Below are positions 47,181-56,609 of a DNA stretch of 64,000 nucleotides, in pieces (the stretch's first letter is position 1; each line of letters begins with the position of its first letter). The DNA is from Nitrospira sp. (GTDB lineage Bacteria; Nitrospirota; Nitrospiria; Nitrospirales; Nitrospiraceae). The notes beneath the pieces are model-generated. The model did no database searches, had not been told where the DNA came from, and saw only the letters and a program-made list of their open reading frames with translations. A program made the translations under genes and the position numbers. Location: positions 1,339,501-1,403,500 of the forward strand of contig CP060501.1 of NCBI GenBank assembly GCA_024760545.1. Reading direction: 5' to 3'.

Positions 47181-48061
47181 CAGATTTTCCCACTCATAAG
47201 ATTGCGAAGGTAGCGGTGGTCGTTTCGCGTCAGCGGTTCGCCCCGTGCCTCTTCCAGTACGGCGTCGAACGCGCCTTCAGCCGTCAGCGTCCGTACAACA
47301 TTCAGGACCTCGCTGCCGAGGATGCCTTCCCGCTCCAGCTTATCGAGATACGCAAAGGCCTCCGACAAGCTTTCCTTGCTCCTCACATAATAATCACGAC
47401 CCCGTCGCTGGTTGCTATAGGCCTCAAATTGCTCGCAGGCGACGAGAATCTCGGCCAATTGCTTCACCCAGGCCTTCGCCTTTGCCAACCGTTCGGGGTA
47501 ATAGTAATACAACATCACCAGTCGCATCCAAGGCTGCCAGCCGACGCCAAGTTTCCTCAAGGTCGGCTTCACCGCCCGCAATCGCCTGGCAAGACGCCGG
47601 GCATAGCCCAACCGCATCTCGATCTGTTCGACAGCCCACTTGTCCATAGGCACGCCGGAAGCCACAAGATCGCGGCGATACGAGGAAACGAACGCTTCCG
47701 TCTCCCGGCCATACGTCGTCTCCGGATGAATGGCCCGCCATTCACGAGGTCTCGTCGGAATACCCCGTTGCTTGGCCCAAGACCAAATAGATCCAAAGAG
47801 TTGCCGATCAAGGCCGGCACGGCCCAGGTCATGCAAAAGACAGGCAACGTGATAGAGCCGGACCCGATCGCGAGGATGTCCCAAACGATTGGCGACCGCA
47901 ACACACATCGTTGCCGTCCGCACGGCATGCGGCCGATCGTAGCCGTGAATAACTCGCCCGCGTTTGAGAGGATGCGGATAGTCGTAGAGTTTCATCAGGG
48001 CATTCACGAGGGCGCGGGAGATCTCCGGGACCTTTAGTCGGTGAGGGGCTGACAGCGTCAT
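47180..48061 (-). CDS. HD-domain phosphohydrolase-like protein
   Basis: The 293-residue protein has an HD signature: H in RAVNALMK..RVIHGYDRPHAVRTA and HD in VACLLHDLGRAGLD. This is the metal-binding pattern of HD phosphohydrolases. The C-terminal helical half (RLGYARRLARRLRAVKPTLRK) shows no known domain. The substrate (nucleotide or cyclic dinucleotide) cannot be inferred. ATG 48061 gives MTLSAPHRLKV; the extension upstream crosses a probable leader. It is the first gene of the run leading into the proteasome genes. Confidence 0.78.
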   Translation of the reverse strand: MTLSAPHRLKVPEISRALVNALMKLYDYPHPLKRGRVIHGYDRPHAVRTATMCVAVANRLGHPRDRVRLYHVACLLHDLGRAGLDRQLFGSIWSWAKQRGIPTRPREWRAIHPETTYGRETEAFVSSYRRDLVASGVPMDKWAVEQIEMRLGYARRLARRLRAVKPTLRKLGVGWQPWMRLVMLYYYYPERLAKAKAWVKQLAEILVACEQFEAYSNQRRGRDYYVRSKESLSEAFAYLDKLEREGILGSEVLNVVRTLTAEGAFDAVLEEARGEPLTRNDHRYLRNLMSGKI

Positions 48062-48218
48062 AGGTAATAGAGAGCCCTGAATAACCACGCAAACCGGCGC
48101 GAAGAATATCGTCGGCGGAATTGGTGTGTCAAGGCGACATGCGCGGGATTGCTCGCCGAATGCTTTCAAGTTTGCTATGCTGCCATTCGGCAAATCACGT
48201 TAGGATGATACCTCTATC

Positions 48219-48860
48219 ATGATGGCCTGGCTCAGAGTGTGCTACCTCCTCGTCGGAGCGCTTGCCGTCGCGGAGCTGGAGACCAGTATCGCAGGATCAC
48301 TGGATCAGCTGACAGATTTCACCGGGAAAGTGCAGACGATTGTGACCTTGAAGAGTCGTGACAACTTCACCAGTGAATACCGCTATGACGTGAGTGTCAG
48401 GAACCTCTCACCGGATGCGATCACCGGCGATTCCTTGGTGATCGTGCTGGAGAAGATTACCAATTTGGCCGGCGAAGACCGGGAGGGGCTGACAGGCGAA
48501 TCCTTCCTGAAACGGTTCGAGGTGCTGGACCAAGATGGTCATACCAACGACGGAAAACCCTACTTTCACATCCCAGCGGGGCCTGCTCTGGACCTCTCGC
48601 CGCAAACCGATAGTCTTCCTGCCGTTGTTCGGATCAGGAACCGGGACTATGTGGCCGTCTTCACGCCGTCGTTCAGAGTGTTGGGGCAGAAGCGGCCCCC
48701 TCCTGACCCAAAGCGTGCCGAATCTCCGGCATCTCCCGGCTCGCCGGCCGCGGAGCCACTTGCGGCCGCCAATCGCAATACAGTCGATAAGTTGATTCAG
48801 CTGTTGATCAAAAAGGGCATCCTGACAGAAGCAGAGTGGCGCAAGGCCAATCAGCCATGA
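48219..48860 (+). CDS. Exported protein of unknown function
   Basis: The 213-residue protein has an N-terminal hydrophobic signal (VCYLLVGALAVAELETSIAG). A beta-rich domain follows, including IVTLKSRDNFTSEYRYDVSV and AVVRIRNRDYVAVFTPSF. A Pro/Ala-rich linker leads to a short C-terminal helix with the SHOCT-like pattern LIQLLIKKGILTEAEWRKA. No family name is certain. Its stop overlaps the start of the HIT gene (ATGA). Confidence 0.75.
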   Translation: MMAWLRVCYLLVGALAVAELETSIAGSLDQLTDFTGKVQTIVTLKSRDNFTSEYRYDVSVRNLSPDAITGDSLVIVLEKITNLAGEDREGLTGESFLKRFEVLDQDGHTNDGKPYFHIPAGPALDLSPQTDSLPAVVRIRNRDYVAVFTPSFRVLGQKRPPPDPKRAESPASPGSPAAEPLAAANRNTVDKLIQLLIKKGILTEAEWRKANQP

Positions 48861-49285
48861 AAGATGCGACATGCAAAGCCTGCATGGGAAGCTGGCCCCG
48901 ACAGGACCACCTCATCGCAGATCTCGGATTGTCGAAGGCCTATCTCCACGATGACCAATTCTTCCCTGGCTGGACAGTCGTGGTCTTTCAGCGCCACGCC
49001 ACCGAGTTATTCCAGCTGGCGCCCACTGAACGCTTTCAGCTGATCGAAGAGGTGAATCGCGTGGCCAAGGCCTTAGCCGAAGTGTATCAAGCCAAGAAGA
49101 TAAACTATGAACTTCTCGGCAACCAGCTCCCTCATATCCATTGGCACGTGATCCCACGACGTGCCGGTGATCCCGCCCCCATGGAACCGGTCTGGCGGGT
49201 GCCGCATGAGCCCGTCCTTCTCTCAGGATCGGTTCTCCAAGAAACCATCGACCGGCTGGCCCATTCCCTTCAAAACGCTGGGTAG
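48857..49285 (+). CDS. HIT-family protein (second copy)
   Basis: The 142-residue histidine-triad protein begins with a Cys pair (CKACMG) and has the triad HIHWHVIPR. The N-terminal half differs from the HinT-type copy at 18 kb, and it resembles diadenosine-polyphosphate hydrolase-like branches. The start overlaps the preceding stop by 4 nt, so the two are coupled. Confidence 0.88.
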   Translation: MKDATCKACMGSWPRQDHLIADLGLSKAYLHDDQFFPGWTVVVFQRHATELFQLAPTERFQLIEEVNRVAKALAEVYQAKKINYELLGNQLPHIHWHVIPRRAGDPAPMEPVWRVPHEPVLLSGSVLQETIDRLAHSLQNAG

Positions 49286-49364
49286 ACCCCGTTCGTGCAG
49301 TCTCTTCTCGGATGGTATACTTTAAGGCTGATGTGCCTGGCTCTCGACGTATGAAAGTTATCCA

Positions 49365-50585
49365 ATGCGTCTCGGATTGATCCTGTTGTCCCTCACCGTC
49401 GCCGCGCTCGTTTTCTCGCCGTTTCCTGCTTTCTCACATGCACCAGGAGAGCATAATTCATCAGGCGACGGAGAGGCCGCTGAGTCATCAGGGTCAGTTC
49501 CCGAACTGGGGTTCAACGAGCGACCTGATGCGGTGACAGCCCTCGAAGCGTTGCGGCGGACCGTTCGCCTTTTGCCGGATGTCCCGGATTACCGGTTGAA
49601 ACTAGCCGAGGCGCTTCTTCGCATCGGCGATCTGGACGCCGCCATCGAAGAATGTCACTCCGCCATCATGCTGCAGCAGGATGACGGAAACGCACATCTC
49701 CAACTTGGGCTCCTCCTCACGGCAAAACAAGACTGGCGTGCAGCTGCCTCCGCGCTGAAAGAGGCGATCAGGCTGGAACCGGCCTCGCCTCATGCCCATT
49801 ACAGCCTGGGAGGTGTCCACTACTCGCTCGGCAATATAACTGCGGCCGTTCAGTCCTATCGACGGGCGCTCGAACTGCGTCCCCACTTTCTCGATGCCCA
49901 TTACCGCTTAGCGCTGCTGCTGAAAGTCACTGGACAGACGCGAGAAGCCGCGCAACATCTGGAGACGGCGGCGGTCGGCGGTGTGCCGCAGGCTCGGTTG
50001 TTTCTCGGCAACGCCTATAAGAATGGGCAGGGAGTTGAGAAAAACCTGGAGCTGGCGATTTTTTGGTGGATGCAAGCCGCTGATCTCGGCCAACAAGCTG
50101 CCGCTGATGCGTTGTCCAAGGCGAGACGCCAAGCGCTGTCTTCGGAGTCGACGAAACAGCGCCGAATGGAATGGCAGAAAGCCTTGCGGGGCTATCGCAA
50201 TGTACTATGGAACGAATTTCCCGATATCAGTCGTCCGACAGAACAGCAATCGTTGGGAAAGATTCTCCTTGAGCAAAGCCGGGCAGAAGATGCAATTCCG
50301 GTACTGCTGAAGGAATGTTTTGCGCTGAGCGAAGAGGCGCAAGCTCAATTGGCTACACTCTATGAAACGGGATGGGACCAATACCTGAAGCCGTTCGACA
50401 AGAACATTCTCACCTGCTTCGAATTCACCTCATCGGACGGTTTCATCCCGGCGAAGAAAGCCCTGACTCGCATCTATGCAAAAGGACTCGGGCTCGATGC
50501 CGATGTCGCAAAAGCCAAAGCGACTCTCAAAGGCATCCCGAAACAAGAAGCACAATCTCTGCTCGATGAGCTAGGCGTCCGCTAG
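49365..50585 (+). CDS. Secreted TPR/Sel1-repeat protein
   Basis: The 406-residue protein has a signal peptide (LILLSLTVAALVFSPFPAFS). About four TPR units follow at residues 65-200 (for example NAHLQLGLLLTAKQDWRAAAS and HAHYSLGGVHYSLGNITAAV). Sel1-type repeats come after (ARLFLGNAYKNGQGVEKNLELAIFWW and a second set near the C-terminus). It is a protein-interaction scaffold in the envelope. It lies 5 nt before a sensor-regulator gene, so it may be part of that signalling unit. Confidence 0.85.
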   Translation: MRLGLILLSLTVAALVFSPFPAFSHAPGEHNSSGDGEAAESSGSVPELGFNERPDAVTALEALRRTVRLLPDVPDYRLKLAEALLRIGDLDAAIEECHSAIMLQQDDGNAHLQLGLLLTAKQDWRAAASALKEAIRLEPASPHAHYSLGGVHYSLGNITAAVQSYRRALELRPHFLDAHYRLALLLKVTGQTREAAQHLETAAVGGVPQARLFLGNAYKNGQGVEKNLELAIFWWMQAADLGQQAAADALSKARRQALSSESTKQRRMEWQKALRGYRNVLWNEFPDISRPTEQQSLGKILLEQSRAEDAIPVLLKECFALSEEAQAQLATLYETGWDQYLKPFDKNILTCFEFTSSDGFIPAKKALTRIYAKGLGLDADVAKAKATLKGIPKQEAQSLLDELGVR

Positions 50586-50590
50586 TTCAT

Positions 50591-53245
50591 ATGCGTGATC
50601 CTAAAAAACTTTGGCGTCTGTTTCTCGCGTCCGTTCCTCTGCAAGCGCTTGGCATAGGCGTACTGGCCACGCTCCTCTCAACGCTGCTGTGGTCCGCCGC
50701 CCCTGCGACCTTTACGGCGCTGGATTATGCCACCTATGACACCTGGCTTCGCCACCGCACAACCATCGGTATGAATCCTTCTTTGGCCGTTGTTGTTCGG
50801 GACGCAGCCAGTGAGGAACGCTTCGGCTCGGGCCCGTGGGACCGCGCCATCCTGGCACAGCTGATTGTCGCGCTACATGAAGCCGGTGCTGCCTCGATCG
50901 GCATCGACCATCGGCTGGATCATGCGAGTCCTGCCCAGCGCGGAGGAGCCGCAAGCGATACGCTCTTGCTGGAAGCTCTTCGCACGGCTTCACCCGTGGT
51001 CCTGATGTTTGATACCGACTCATTTCTTCAGTCTGAGGCTGTAATCGTCGGACACGTGGCAGTCGGGAGCGATCTTGATCACGTCTCCCGTCGCATCCCG
51101 CTGTCTATCAGGGTTGGAACTCAAACCGTACCGGCCTTCGGTTCGATACTGCACGAGGTATTTCGCCGGCAAGCCGCAGCGCCCGCACAGTTGGGTTCCG
51201 GCAATCCTGATGCGACGGTGCTGCTCAACATCGTCGGGGATGGATCACTCGCTGCTCTTCAGCCCATTCAACTGTCATCGGTCTGGGAGACGATCCAACG
51301 CCATGATGAGCAGCAACTGGAGACCTGGTTCAAAGACAAAGTCGTCGTGTTTCGATCGAGCCCATCAAGCCCGGAAACATGGCTCTTGCCGTCCAACGCT
51401 TCGGTCGACGGCATGACCGCCCACCTCCATCACTTGAATGCCTTGCTCAACCATGAACAAATCCGCGCTCTCGATTGGTTCGGCAACTTCATCATCACCC
51501 TATTGGTGGCGTCGCTTGTCGCGTGGTGCCTCTTGCACCACCGCGGAACGATCGGCCTCCTGCTTGCCGGTGCTGTCGTCGTGCTTTATGGCATACTCAG
51601 CGTCATCATCTTGAGCACGATATCGCTCGTGACACCGGTCGCACTCCCGCTGGCGACCTCCCTGTTCGTCTTCATCGGCACGACGGCCTGGGCGAATCTG
51701 ACGGCAAGCACACGCCTGATCTTGCTCGAGCGAGACATGATCCGCGTCGAGCAAGAATCCGCGGCCGTCAGAGAAGCACTTCTTCTCCGCGAGGACCGAG
51801 CCGAAGCACTTCAGGAAGATTTGGAGACGGCCAAGGCGACAATCGCCTCTTCCGCCGGCCAACAGGAAGCGTTGGCCAGAACGACAGAGGCACTACGACT
51901 CCAAATCGCGGAGACCCAAAGCCAGGAGCAGGAGGCTCGCCGATACCTGCGGGACCTGGAAGGACGGCTCGCCGATCTCCAAGCGGCAAGCACCGTACCC
52001 AATACCATCGGCGATACGGAACTCACGCGGCTTCAAGCCGAATCCGGCCATTTTGGAATCATCACACAGGATCGCGCTTTGCTTCGCTTGTTTCACGACC
52101 TCAAGAAGAGCGCCAAGTCTCCGCTGACCGTCCTGCTCCTCGGGGAACCGGGAACCGGCAAGGAGCTCTTTGCCCGTGCCGTCCATCGGCTCAGCCTCCG
52201 ATCAGGGAACACCTTCGTCGCCGTCAACATGGCGGCGATCTCTCCGGAGTTGTTTGAAAGTGAACTCTTCGGCCATATGAAGGGGAGTTTCACCGGCGCG
52301 ACGGCTGATCGCCGTGGCTATTTCGGACTCGCCGACCACGGCACGATCTTTTTGGACGAAATCGGCGATCTCCGGATGGATCATCAGAGTAAGCTGCTCC
52401 GGGTGCTGCAAGACAAGTCATTCTATCGAGTCGGCGCCACCTCACCGACCACAGTGGATGTTCGCATCGTGGCCGCGACCAACCGCGACCTACGGAAGGG
52501 TGTATCGGAGGGATGGTTTCGCGAGGACTTGTACTTCAGGCTGAACGGGATGGTCTTCCACCTCCCGCCGCTGCGCCAACGTATTGGAGACATTCCGCTT
52601 CTCGCCGACACCTTCTTGAGCCAGATCGCTGAACAACTCAGGAGGCCGGTCCCGAAGCTGACGAATGAGGCGCTTCGCGCGTTGTCCGAGCATGAATGGC
52701 GGGGGAACGTGCGCGAACTCCGCCACTGTTTGGAACAGGCCGTGACTCTGAGCGACGGCCCGGTCTTGACCAGGGAGTCCCTGAGACTAGGCGACGAGCG
52801 TGAGCGGTTGACGGAGCGCGTGAAGCAGATTTTCCCCGATCCCGCCGGCGATGCTGCGGTCCTGAACTGTCTGAGGGAGCACGGCTTCGACATGCAGGCC
52901 ACCGCCACCACCCTTGGTTGGGACCGCAGCACCGTCACACAACGTTTGAAGGGGCTCTGTTTCCAGGCGCTGGTAGAATCCGAGGGCGACCAGGCGAAAG
53001 CCGCGCTGACCATTGCCGGTGATTCGAGCCACCTACGAACCGCTGAGGTGAAGCTCAGAGACTACTATGGCCATCTGCAGTCCGTGATTGAACCGTTCCT
53101 CACCGCTGAAGACGCTCTTGCCGATTGCCGACGCCGTTTCAAGAATCTTCCCGAACGCCACTTCACAGCCGTGGAGGCGCTGGTGCGACGATATTTTCTT
53201 AACGCAAAAGCCTCTTCCCTTTGCACGACTAACGAACGCTCCTGA
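50591..53245 (+). CDS. CHASE2-sensor sigma-54 interaction AAA+ regulator
   Basis: The 884-residue single-chain transcription activator has a first membrane helix (about residues 10-37), an extracytoplasmic CHASE2 domain, and three more membrane helices near 295-375. A coiled coil spans about 375-470, and a sigma-54 AAA+ module follows with Walker A GEPGTGKE (near 518) and Walker B GTIFLDEIGDL. A Fis-like HTH comes near 780 and a helical tail ends the protein. The sigma-54 contact loop reads GSFTGA rather than the usual GAFTGA. It has no receiver domain and no kinase, so it should sense a signal and activate transcription directly. Confidence 0.9.
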   Translation: MRDPKKLWRLFLASVPLQALGIGVLATLLSTLLWSAAPATFTALDYATYDTWLRHRTTIGMNPSLAVVVRDAASEERFGSGPWDRAILAQLIVALHEAGAASIGIDHRLDHASPAQRGGAASDTLLLEALRTASPVVLMFDTDSFLQSEAVIVGHVAVGSDLDHVSRRIPLSIRVGTQTVPAFGSILHEVFRRQAAAPAQLGSGNPDATVLLNIVGDGSLAALQPIQLSSVWETIQRHDEQQLETWFKDKVVVFRSSPSSPETWLLPSNASVDGMTAHLHHLNALLNHEQIRALDWFGNFIITLLVASLVAWCLLHHRGTIGLLLAGAVVVLYGILSVIILSTISLVTPVALPLATSLFVFIGTTAWANLTASTRLILLERDMIRVEQESAAVREALLLREDRAEALQEDLETAKATIASSAGQQEALARTTEALRLQIAETQSQEQEARRYLRDLEGRLADLQAASTVPNTIGDTELTRLQAESGHFGIITQDRALLRLFHDLKKSAKSPLTVLLLGEPGTGKELFARAVHRLSLRSGNTFVAVNMAAISPELFESELFGHMKGSFTGATADRRGYFGLADHGTIFLDEIGDLRMDHQSKLLRVLQDKSFYRVGATSPTTVDVRIVAATNRDLRKGVSEGWFREDLYFRLNGMVFHLPPLRQRIGDIPLLADTFLSQIAEQLRRPVPKLTNEALRALSEHEWRGNVRELRHCLEQAVTLSDGPVLTRESLRLGDERERLTERVKQIFPDPAGDAAVLNCLREHGFDMQATATTLGWDRSTVTQRLKGLCFQALVESEGDQAKAALTIAGDSSHLRTAEVKLRDYYGHLQSVIEPFLTAEDALADCRRRFKNLPERHFTAVEALVRRYFLNAKASSLCTTNERS

Positions 53246-53314
53246 CAATCGCGAATGACCAGCTATTTGAGTGGGAAGCGGAACGGGAGCTCGGATGGTT
53301 CTTGGCTACCCCTG

Positions 53315-54238
53315 CTACCCCCAGCTTTGAGGCACGAAATGTTGGTTGGCATAACGATCGAGCTTATCCAGAAGTTTATCAACTTCCATGACTTGGTTAC
53401 TGGCGAACTTAGCAGGTCCATATTGTGCTTGCCACTGCTGTTCGTGAGGCACAGCACGCCTCCATGCTGCTCGTAAAGCATTCAGCTCTTTGTAACGCTC
53501 CCGCCACCATCGTTCAGGACGTCCGCCCGGCCAGTTCGGATTGGGCTCGATTTCTTCGAAGATCACGACGTGCTTGACCGAATCAATCTTGAATGAGTAC
53601 TTGGACATGAAATCCATGCCAACGAGCCCTTCAAAGGCAGACGATACTGAGCGAGTGACGGTCGCAGGAATGAAGATATCGCTGGCTTCCCCGATCTGAA
53701 CCTTATCAATGAATGTCCGGATAGCAGTAACCGAACCGCCGATACCACCGGCTTGCACTTCCACCTTTCCTTCGTCGCCACTAAATAGACCGAGCTGGTT
53801 GGCCAGCTTGGGAGAGATCACGAGGCCCGGGGCGCCTGTATCGAGAGCCATGGGCACCGTCACGGAATCGTTAAACTTGACGGACACGATCACCCGTTGA
53901 GCTGTGCCCTCATAAGCTTCGAATGGAACTTCATAACTATTGAGCTTCGGCTTGTCTTTGAACGGCTCAGATGCCGGCTCCACAGCGCGGATCTCTTGAG
54001 CCTTGGTGAGGTTTCGACCGGAACGAGACTCTTTCGGTACTTCTTCCTCCTTGAGCTTCTCCAACTTGATCTGGCCACGATACCGTGGTGGCACGTTCGC
54101 CAAAGAATCAGAAAAATGGAGAACACCATTCTCGTCTGTCCATCGAACCAGATCTCCGGCTGAGACCGGGGGCAACGAGCCGGCAACGAGGACACCGATG
54201 AACGGTAGCACACAAAGCGTGATATGCCAGTTATGCAT
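53315..54238 (-). CDS. Retropepsin-like aspartyl protease with DUF4124 domain
   Basis: The 307-residue exported protein has a signal peptide (CVLPFIGVLVAGSLPPVSA). A DUF4124 motif follows (LVRWTDENGVLHFSDSLANV), then a single clan AA aspartic-protease domain with MALDTGAPGLVISPKLANQLGL, where the DTG triad is intact. Such proteins dimerise to form the active site. The C-terminal 90 residues have no recognised domain. It converges with the sensor-regulator gene. Confidence 0.85.
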   Translation of the reverse strand: MHNWHITLCVLPFIGVLVAGSLPPVSAGDLVRWTDENGVLHFSDSLANVPPRYRGQIKLEKLKEEEVPKESRSGRNLTKAQEIRAVEPASEPFKDKPKLNSYEVPFEAYEGTAQRVIVSVKFNDSVTVPMALDTGAPGLVISPKLANQLGLFSGDEGKVEVQAGGIGGSVTAIRTFIDKVQIGEASDIFIPATVTRSVSSAFEGLVGMDFMSKYSFKIDSVKHVVIFEEIEPNPNWPGGRPERWWRERYKELNALRAAWRRAVPHEQQWQAQYGPAKFASNQVMEVDKLLDKLDRYANQHFVPQSWG

Positions 54239-54362
54239 GCCGGACAGTCTAACAAACACTGGACATATAACTAAGCAAAAACACAGAAACCGCGAGCAAC
54301 TTCACTGACAAGAGTTTCGATTCGCACGTCTTTCCATCAACGCACAATCCGGTGGGTGAGCA

Positions 54363-54824
54363 CTAGAGAGATTTGCAGGCATGGGATCTGACACGGAGCA
54401 CGGCCTCTTGCTGGAAACGCATCTTGTAGGACGCGACAATCTCCTGAACGGCCTTGTTCAGCATGGCCTCGTCCGAATGGACGAGGCTCAGGACGTAGGA
54501 CGGCTCCCGAATGACTTCGCCTGAAGCCGCTCGCCATTGGCCGGCGGCTTGCCACGCTGAAAGCCCTTCCGGAAACCGTGGAGTCACTGTATCGCTCAGA
54601 AATTTCGCCCAATCTTCCGGAGTGACATGCCCGGAGGGCGTTTCGGTTCCGAAGTACAACAACTCTTGGACTGCAAGCTGCCCATCACCACAGGGAGTGA
54701 CATTCATGGTGGCGCAGCCCACGGCCGAGACGAGAAGCAGCAGAGAACCCAACACACTCCGAAGCACGCTGCGAGGAGCTATCTGTGCCGCGACGTGTCT
54801 GGGAACAATGGAATCTATCCGCAT
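54363..54824 (-). CDS. DUF3574 lipoprotein
   Basis: The 153-residue protein begins with a signal peptide and lipobox (VSAVGC). The DUF3574 body has ELLYFGTETPSGHVTPEDW, VTPRFPEGLSAWQAAGQW and EPSYVLSLVH. The function of the family is unknown. ATG 54824 has AGAGGTC upstream. Confidence 0.85.
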   Translation of the reverse strand: MRIDSIVPRHVAAQIAPRSVLRSVLGSLLLLVSAVGCATMNVTPCGDGQLAVQELLYFGTETPSGHVTPEDWAKFLSDTVTPRFPEGLSAWQAAGQWRAASGEVIREPSYVLSLVHSDEAMLNKAVQEIVASYKMRFQQEAVLRVRSHACKSL

Positions 54825-54965
54825 GAAAATTGGACCTCTGTGATGTCCGATGAATGGGCACATGAAGCAACGACAGAGTCCACTGCACCCTCTCACGTTT
54901 GAAGGCCCGACCATAAAGAAATGCGGCCAGGCTCACTATTCATTTTCTCCAGACCATGACCCGCT

Positions 54966-55991
54966 CTATCGCGAAACACGGACTGGGAACCGCCTGGCCG
55001 GCCACTCGCTTCCATCGACAAACACCAGTTTGACCTCAACATAGGCGGAGGACATCGGAATTTCGACATAGGTCTCATCATCCTCCCCTATTCCTGGAGC
55101 GCCTGGGCCGGACCAGTCCGGTGTAAATCGAACACGTTGAGACAAGGATTGATCGTCGACAGAATAGTGAATGTATTTCAGACCATTCTTATAGGACACC
55201 AGGTGGGTAAAGTAGAGGAGCATCCTCTTCTCCGAATACTCCCTGAACGATACCCATGCGCTTTCGGTTGCTTCCAAGTCTGCCTTGGTCTCGGCTGCAA
55301 TATACTGAACAGCATCGACAACCAGTGTATAGGGGCCATAGCTGCCCCCCGTGGACGTTGTGTACTTCACAAACAGAGTCCGCGTGCCGGTAAAGAGCGG
55401 AACTTCTAGGTACCATTTCGGTTGAGGAAGCCCGGTCCTTCGGTCACGCACTTGAGAGAATCCGGTGCTCCTGAATACATTCTCCTCCGCAAACCGATAG
55501 AAAATTTCCGTGACCGGCTCATGAGTCAGGATTTCGAGAGTCCACATCCAGCCCGAATTGGTGAGGCTGCTGATGATCTTGATGGGCTCAGCAACGAGGA
55601 GACGAAGGCGGCTGACTGCGACGACTACGTCGGCCACGAGATCGCCTTGCGGTCGCAGGACCGTAACCGCATTGAGGGAGGGAGGGAGCAAATCGGGGTC
55701 GAGATCTGAGGTCATCACCGGGAGAATTCGACCGGATGGATTAACCCACTTCTGTTGAGCGATCCCTAATTCTGTGAGCGCATAACTGCCCGATGACACC
55801 GCGTCATGGCTGACGAGAAAGATAAACAGCTGACACTCGTCGATCGCGCTTCGGATGCGTGCATGATAGCCTTCCCCGGAAGGGAGGGAAGTCCGGTCAA
55901 AAAACACCGAATCGCCCTCATTCCGCAGGCCATAAGCGATCCGCTCGGCGAGTTCACGATCGGATGACGAATAGGACAGAAATATGTTCAT
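54966..55991 (-). CDS. TIR-domain protein with a beta-rich C-terminal domain
   Basis: The 341-residue cytosolic protein has an N-terminal TIR domain (residues 1-135): MNIFLSYSSSDRELAERIAYGLRNEGDSVFF with a catalytic-type Glu74 in SYALTELGIAQQ. That fits an NAD-consuming or signalling TIR. The C-terminal 200 residues contain two similar segments of aromatic-rich strands (WYLEVPLFTGTRTLFVKYTT; YVEVKLVFVDGSEWPARRFP) resembling exported sugar- or ligand-binding beta domains, of unknown family. There is no neighbouring sensor or effector partner that would make a known defence system. Confidence 0.82.
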   Translation of the reverse strand: MNIFLSYSSSDRELAERIAYGLRNEGDSVFFDRTSLPSGEGYHARIRSAIDECQLFIFLVSHDAVSSGSYALTELGIAQQKWVNPSGRILPVMTSDLDPDLLPPSLNAVTVLRPQGDLVADVVVAVSRLRLLVAEPIKIISSLTNSGWMWTLEILTHEPVTEIFYRFAEENVFRSTGFSQVRDRRTGLPQPKWYLEVPLFTGTRTLFVKYTTSTGGSYGPYTLVVDAVQYIAAETKADLEATESAWVSFREYSEKRMLLYFTHLVSYKNGLKYIHYSVDDQSLSQRVRFTPDWSGPGAPGIGEDDETYVEIPMSSAYVEVKLVFVDGSEWPARRFPVRVSR

Positions 55992-56236
55992 GGGTGCTCA
56001 GTGTAATGCGTCTTGACACGTGAGCGAAAGCCAAGCGTCCCACCCAATTCGAATTCACCCGCGACAGCGCACTCAATAAACGAACATAAAACAGGCGAGA
56101 AGTAGTGCCGCTATCCATCGGTGTCGAGAGCACCATAATCGCCCAAAAGAGATACGGCTTTGATCCCTGCGTTGTCGTGGGGTATAGAACCAAGCTCAAG
56201 GATGCCTGATCTCTTGGATCTTTACCCTCTGTGAAG

Positions 56237-56512
56237 TCAGGAACAACCTTGTGAAGCTAGGGCTCGCTCGGCTTGTGCGATCGCCTCCCGTAATGTCTTC
56301 AGCGCTTTCTCGGTTTTCCTCGCTTTCGGCAGACTATTCACGAACCGAGAAGCCGCTTCCGTCAAGGTTTGCAACGTCTCTCTCGTATCATCCGGCTTGT
56401 TCAATTCCCCCGATGCCGACGCGCGCGCCATGGCCAGCCGTCGGCGTGGGCCCACGTATGGTTCGGGAGCAATCGGATTATCTTTTTCGAGTTCCGGCCG
56501 TCTGAATATCAT
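56237..56512 (-). CDS. Small hypothetical protein
   Basis: The 91-residue protein starts MIFRRPELEKDNPIAPEPYVG and is otherwise helical, with two amphipathic helices (ETLQTLTEAASRFVNSL; EKALKTLREAIAQAERAL). It has a strong GGAGGAAG ribosome-binding site at good spacing, which supports it as real. No domain is recognised. An 11-codon extension upstream has no such site. Confidence 0.65.
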   Translation of the reverse strand: MIFRRPELEKDNPIAPEPYVGPRRRLAMARASASGELNKPDDTRETLQTLTEAASRFVNSLPKARKTEKALKTLREAIAQAERALASQGCS

Positions 56513-56609
56513 GTGCTTCCTCCATGAAAGCAGGCACCGTACCATAGCTCGCGGACAGTTTACATCGTTCCTCCTATGTCCCAGCCTCTCGAATCAAGAC
56601 CCCATATTA

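Noticed and set aside
51475-52257. A 260-codon frame overlapping the sigma-54 activator
   Set aside because: It is in another frame of a clearly recognised gene, with Pro/Arg-rich unstructured composition.
54966-55991. Considered as part of a Thoeris or CBASS system
   Set aside because: No ThsA, cyclase, Cap2/Cap3 or other partner gene lies nearby.
55954-56199. An 81-codon minus-strand ORF upstream of the TIR gene
   Set aside because: It overlaps the TIR gene's 5' end, has no ribosome-binding site and has a composition unlike the neighbouring genes.
56397-56609. N-terminal part of the plus-strand frame ending at 56843
   Set aside because: It is antisense to the small gene at 56237-56512 and of poor composition. 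Only the C-terminal part looks protein-like, so just that is listed as a possible fragment.
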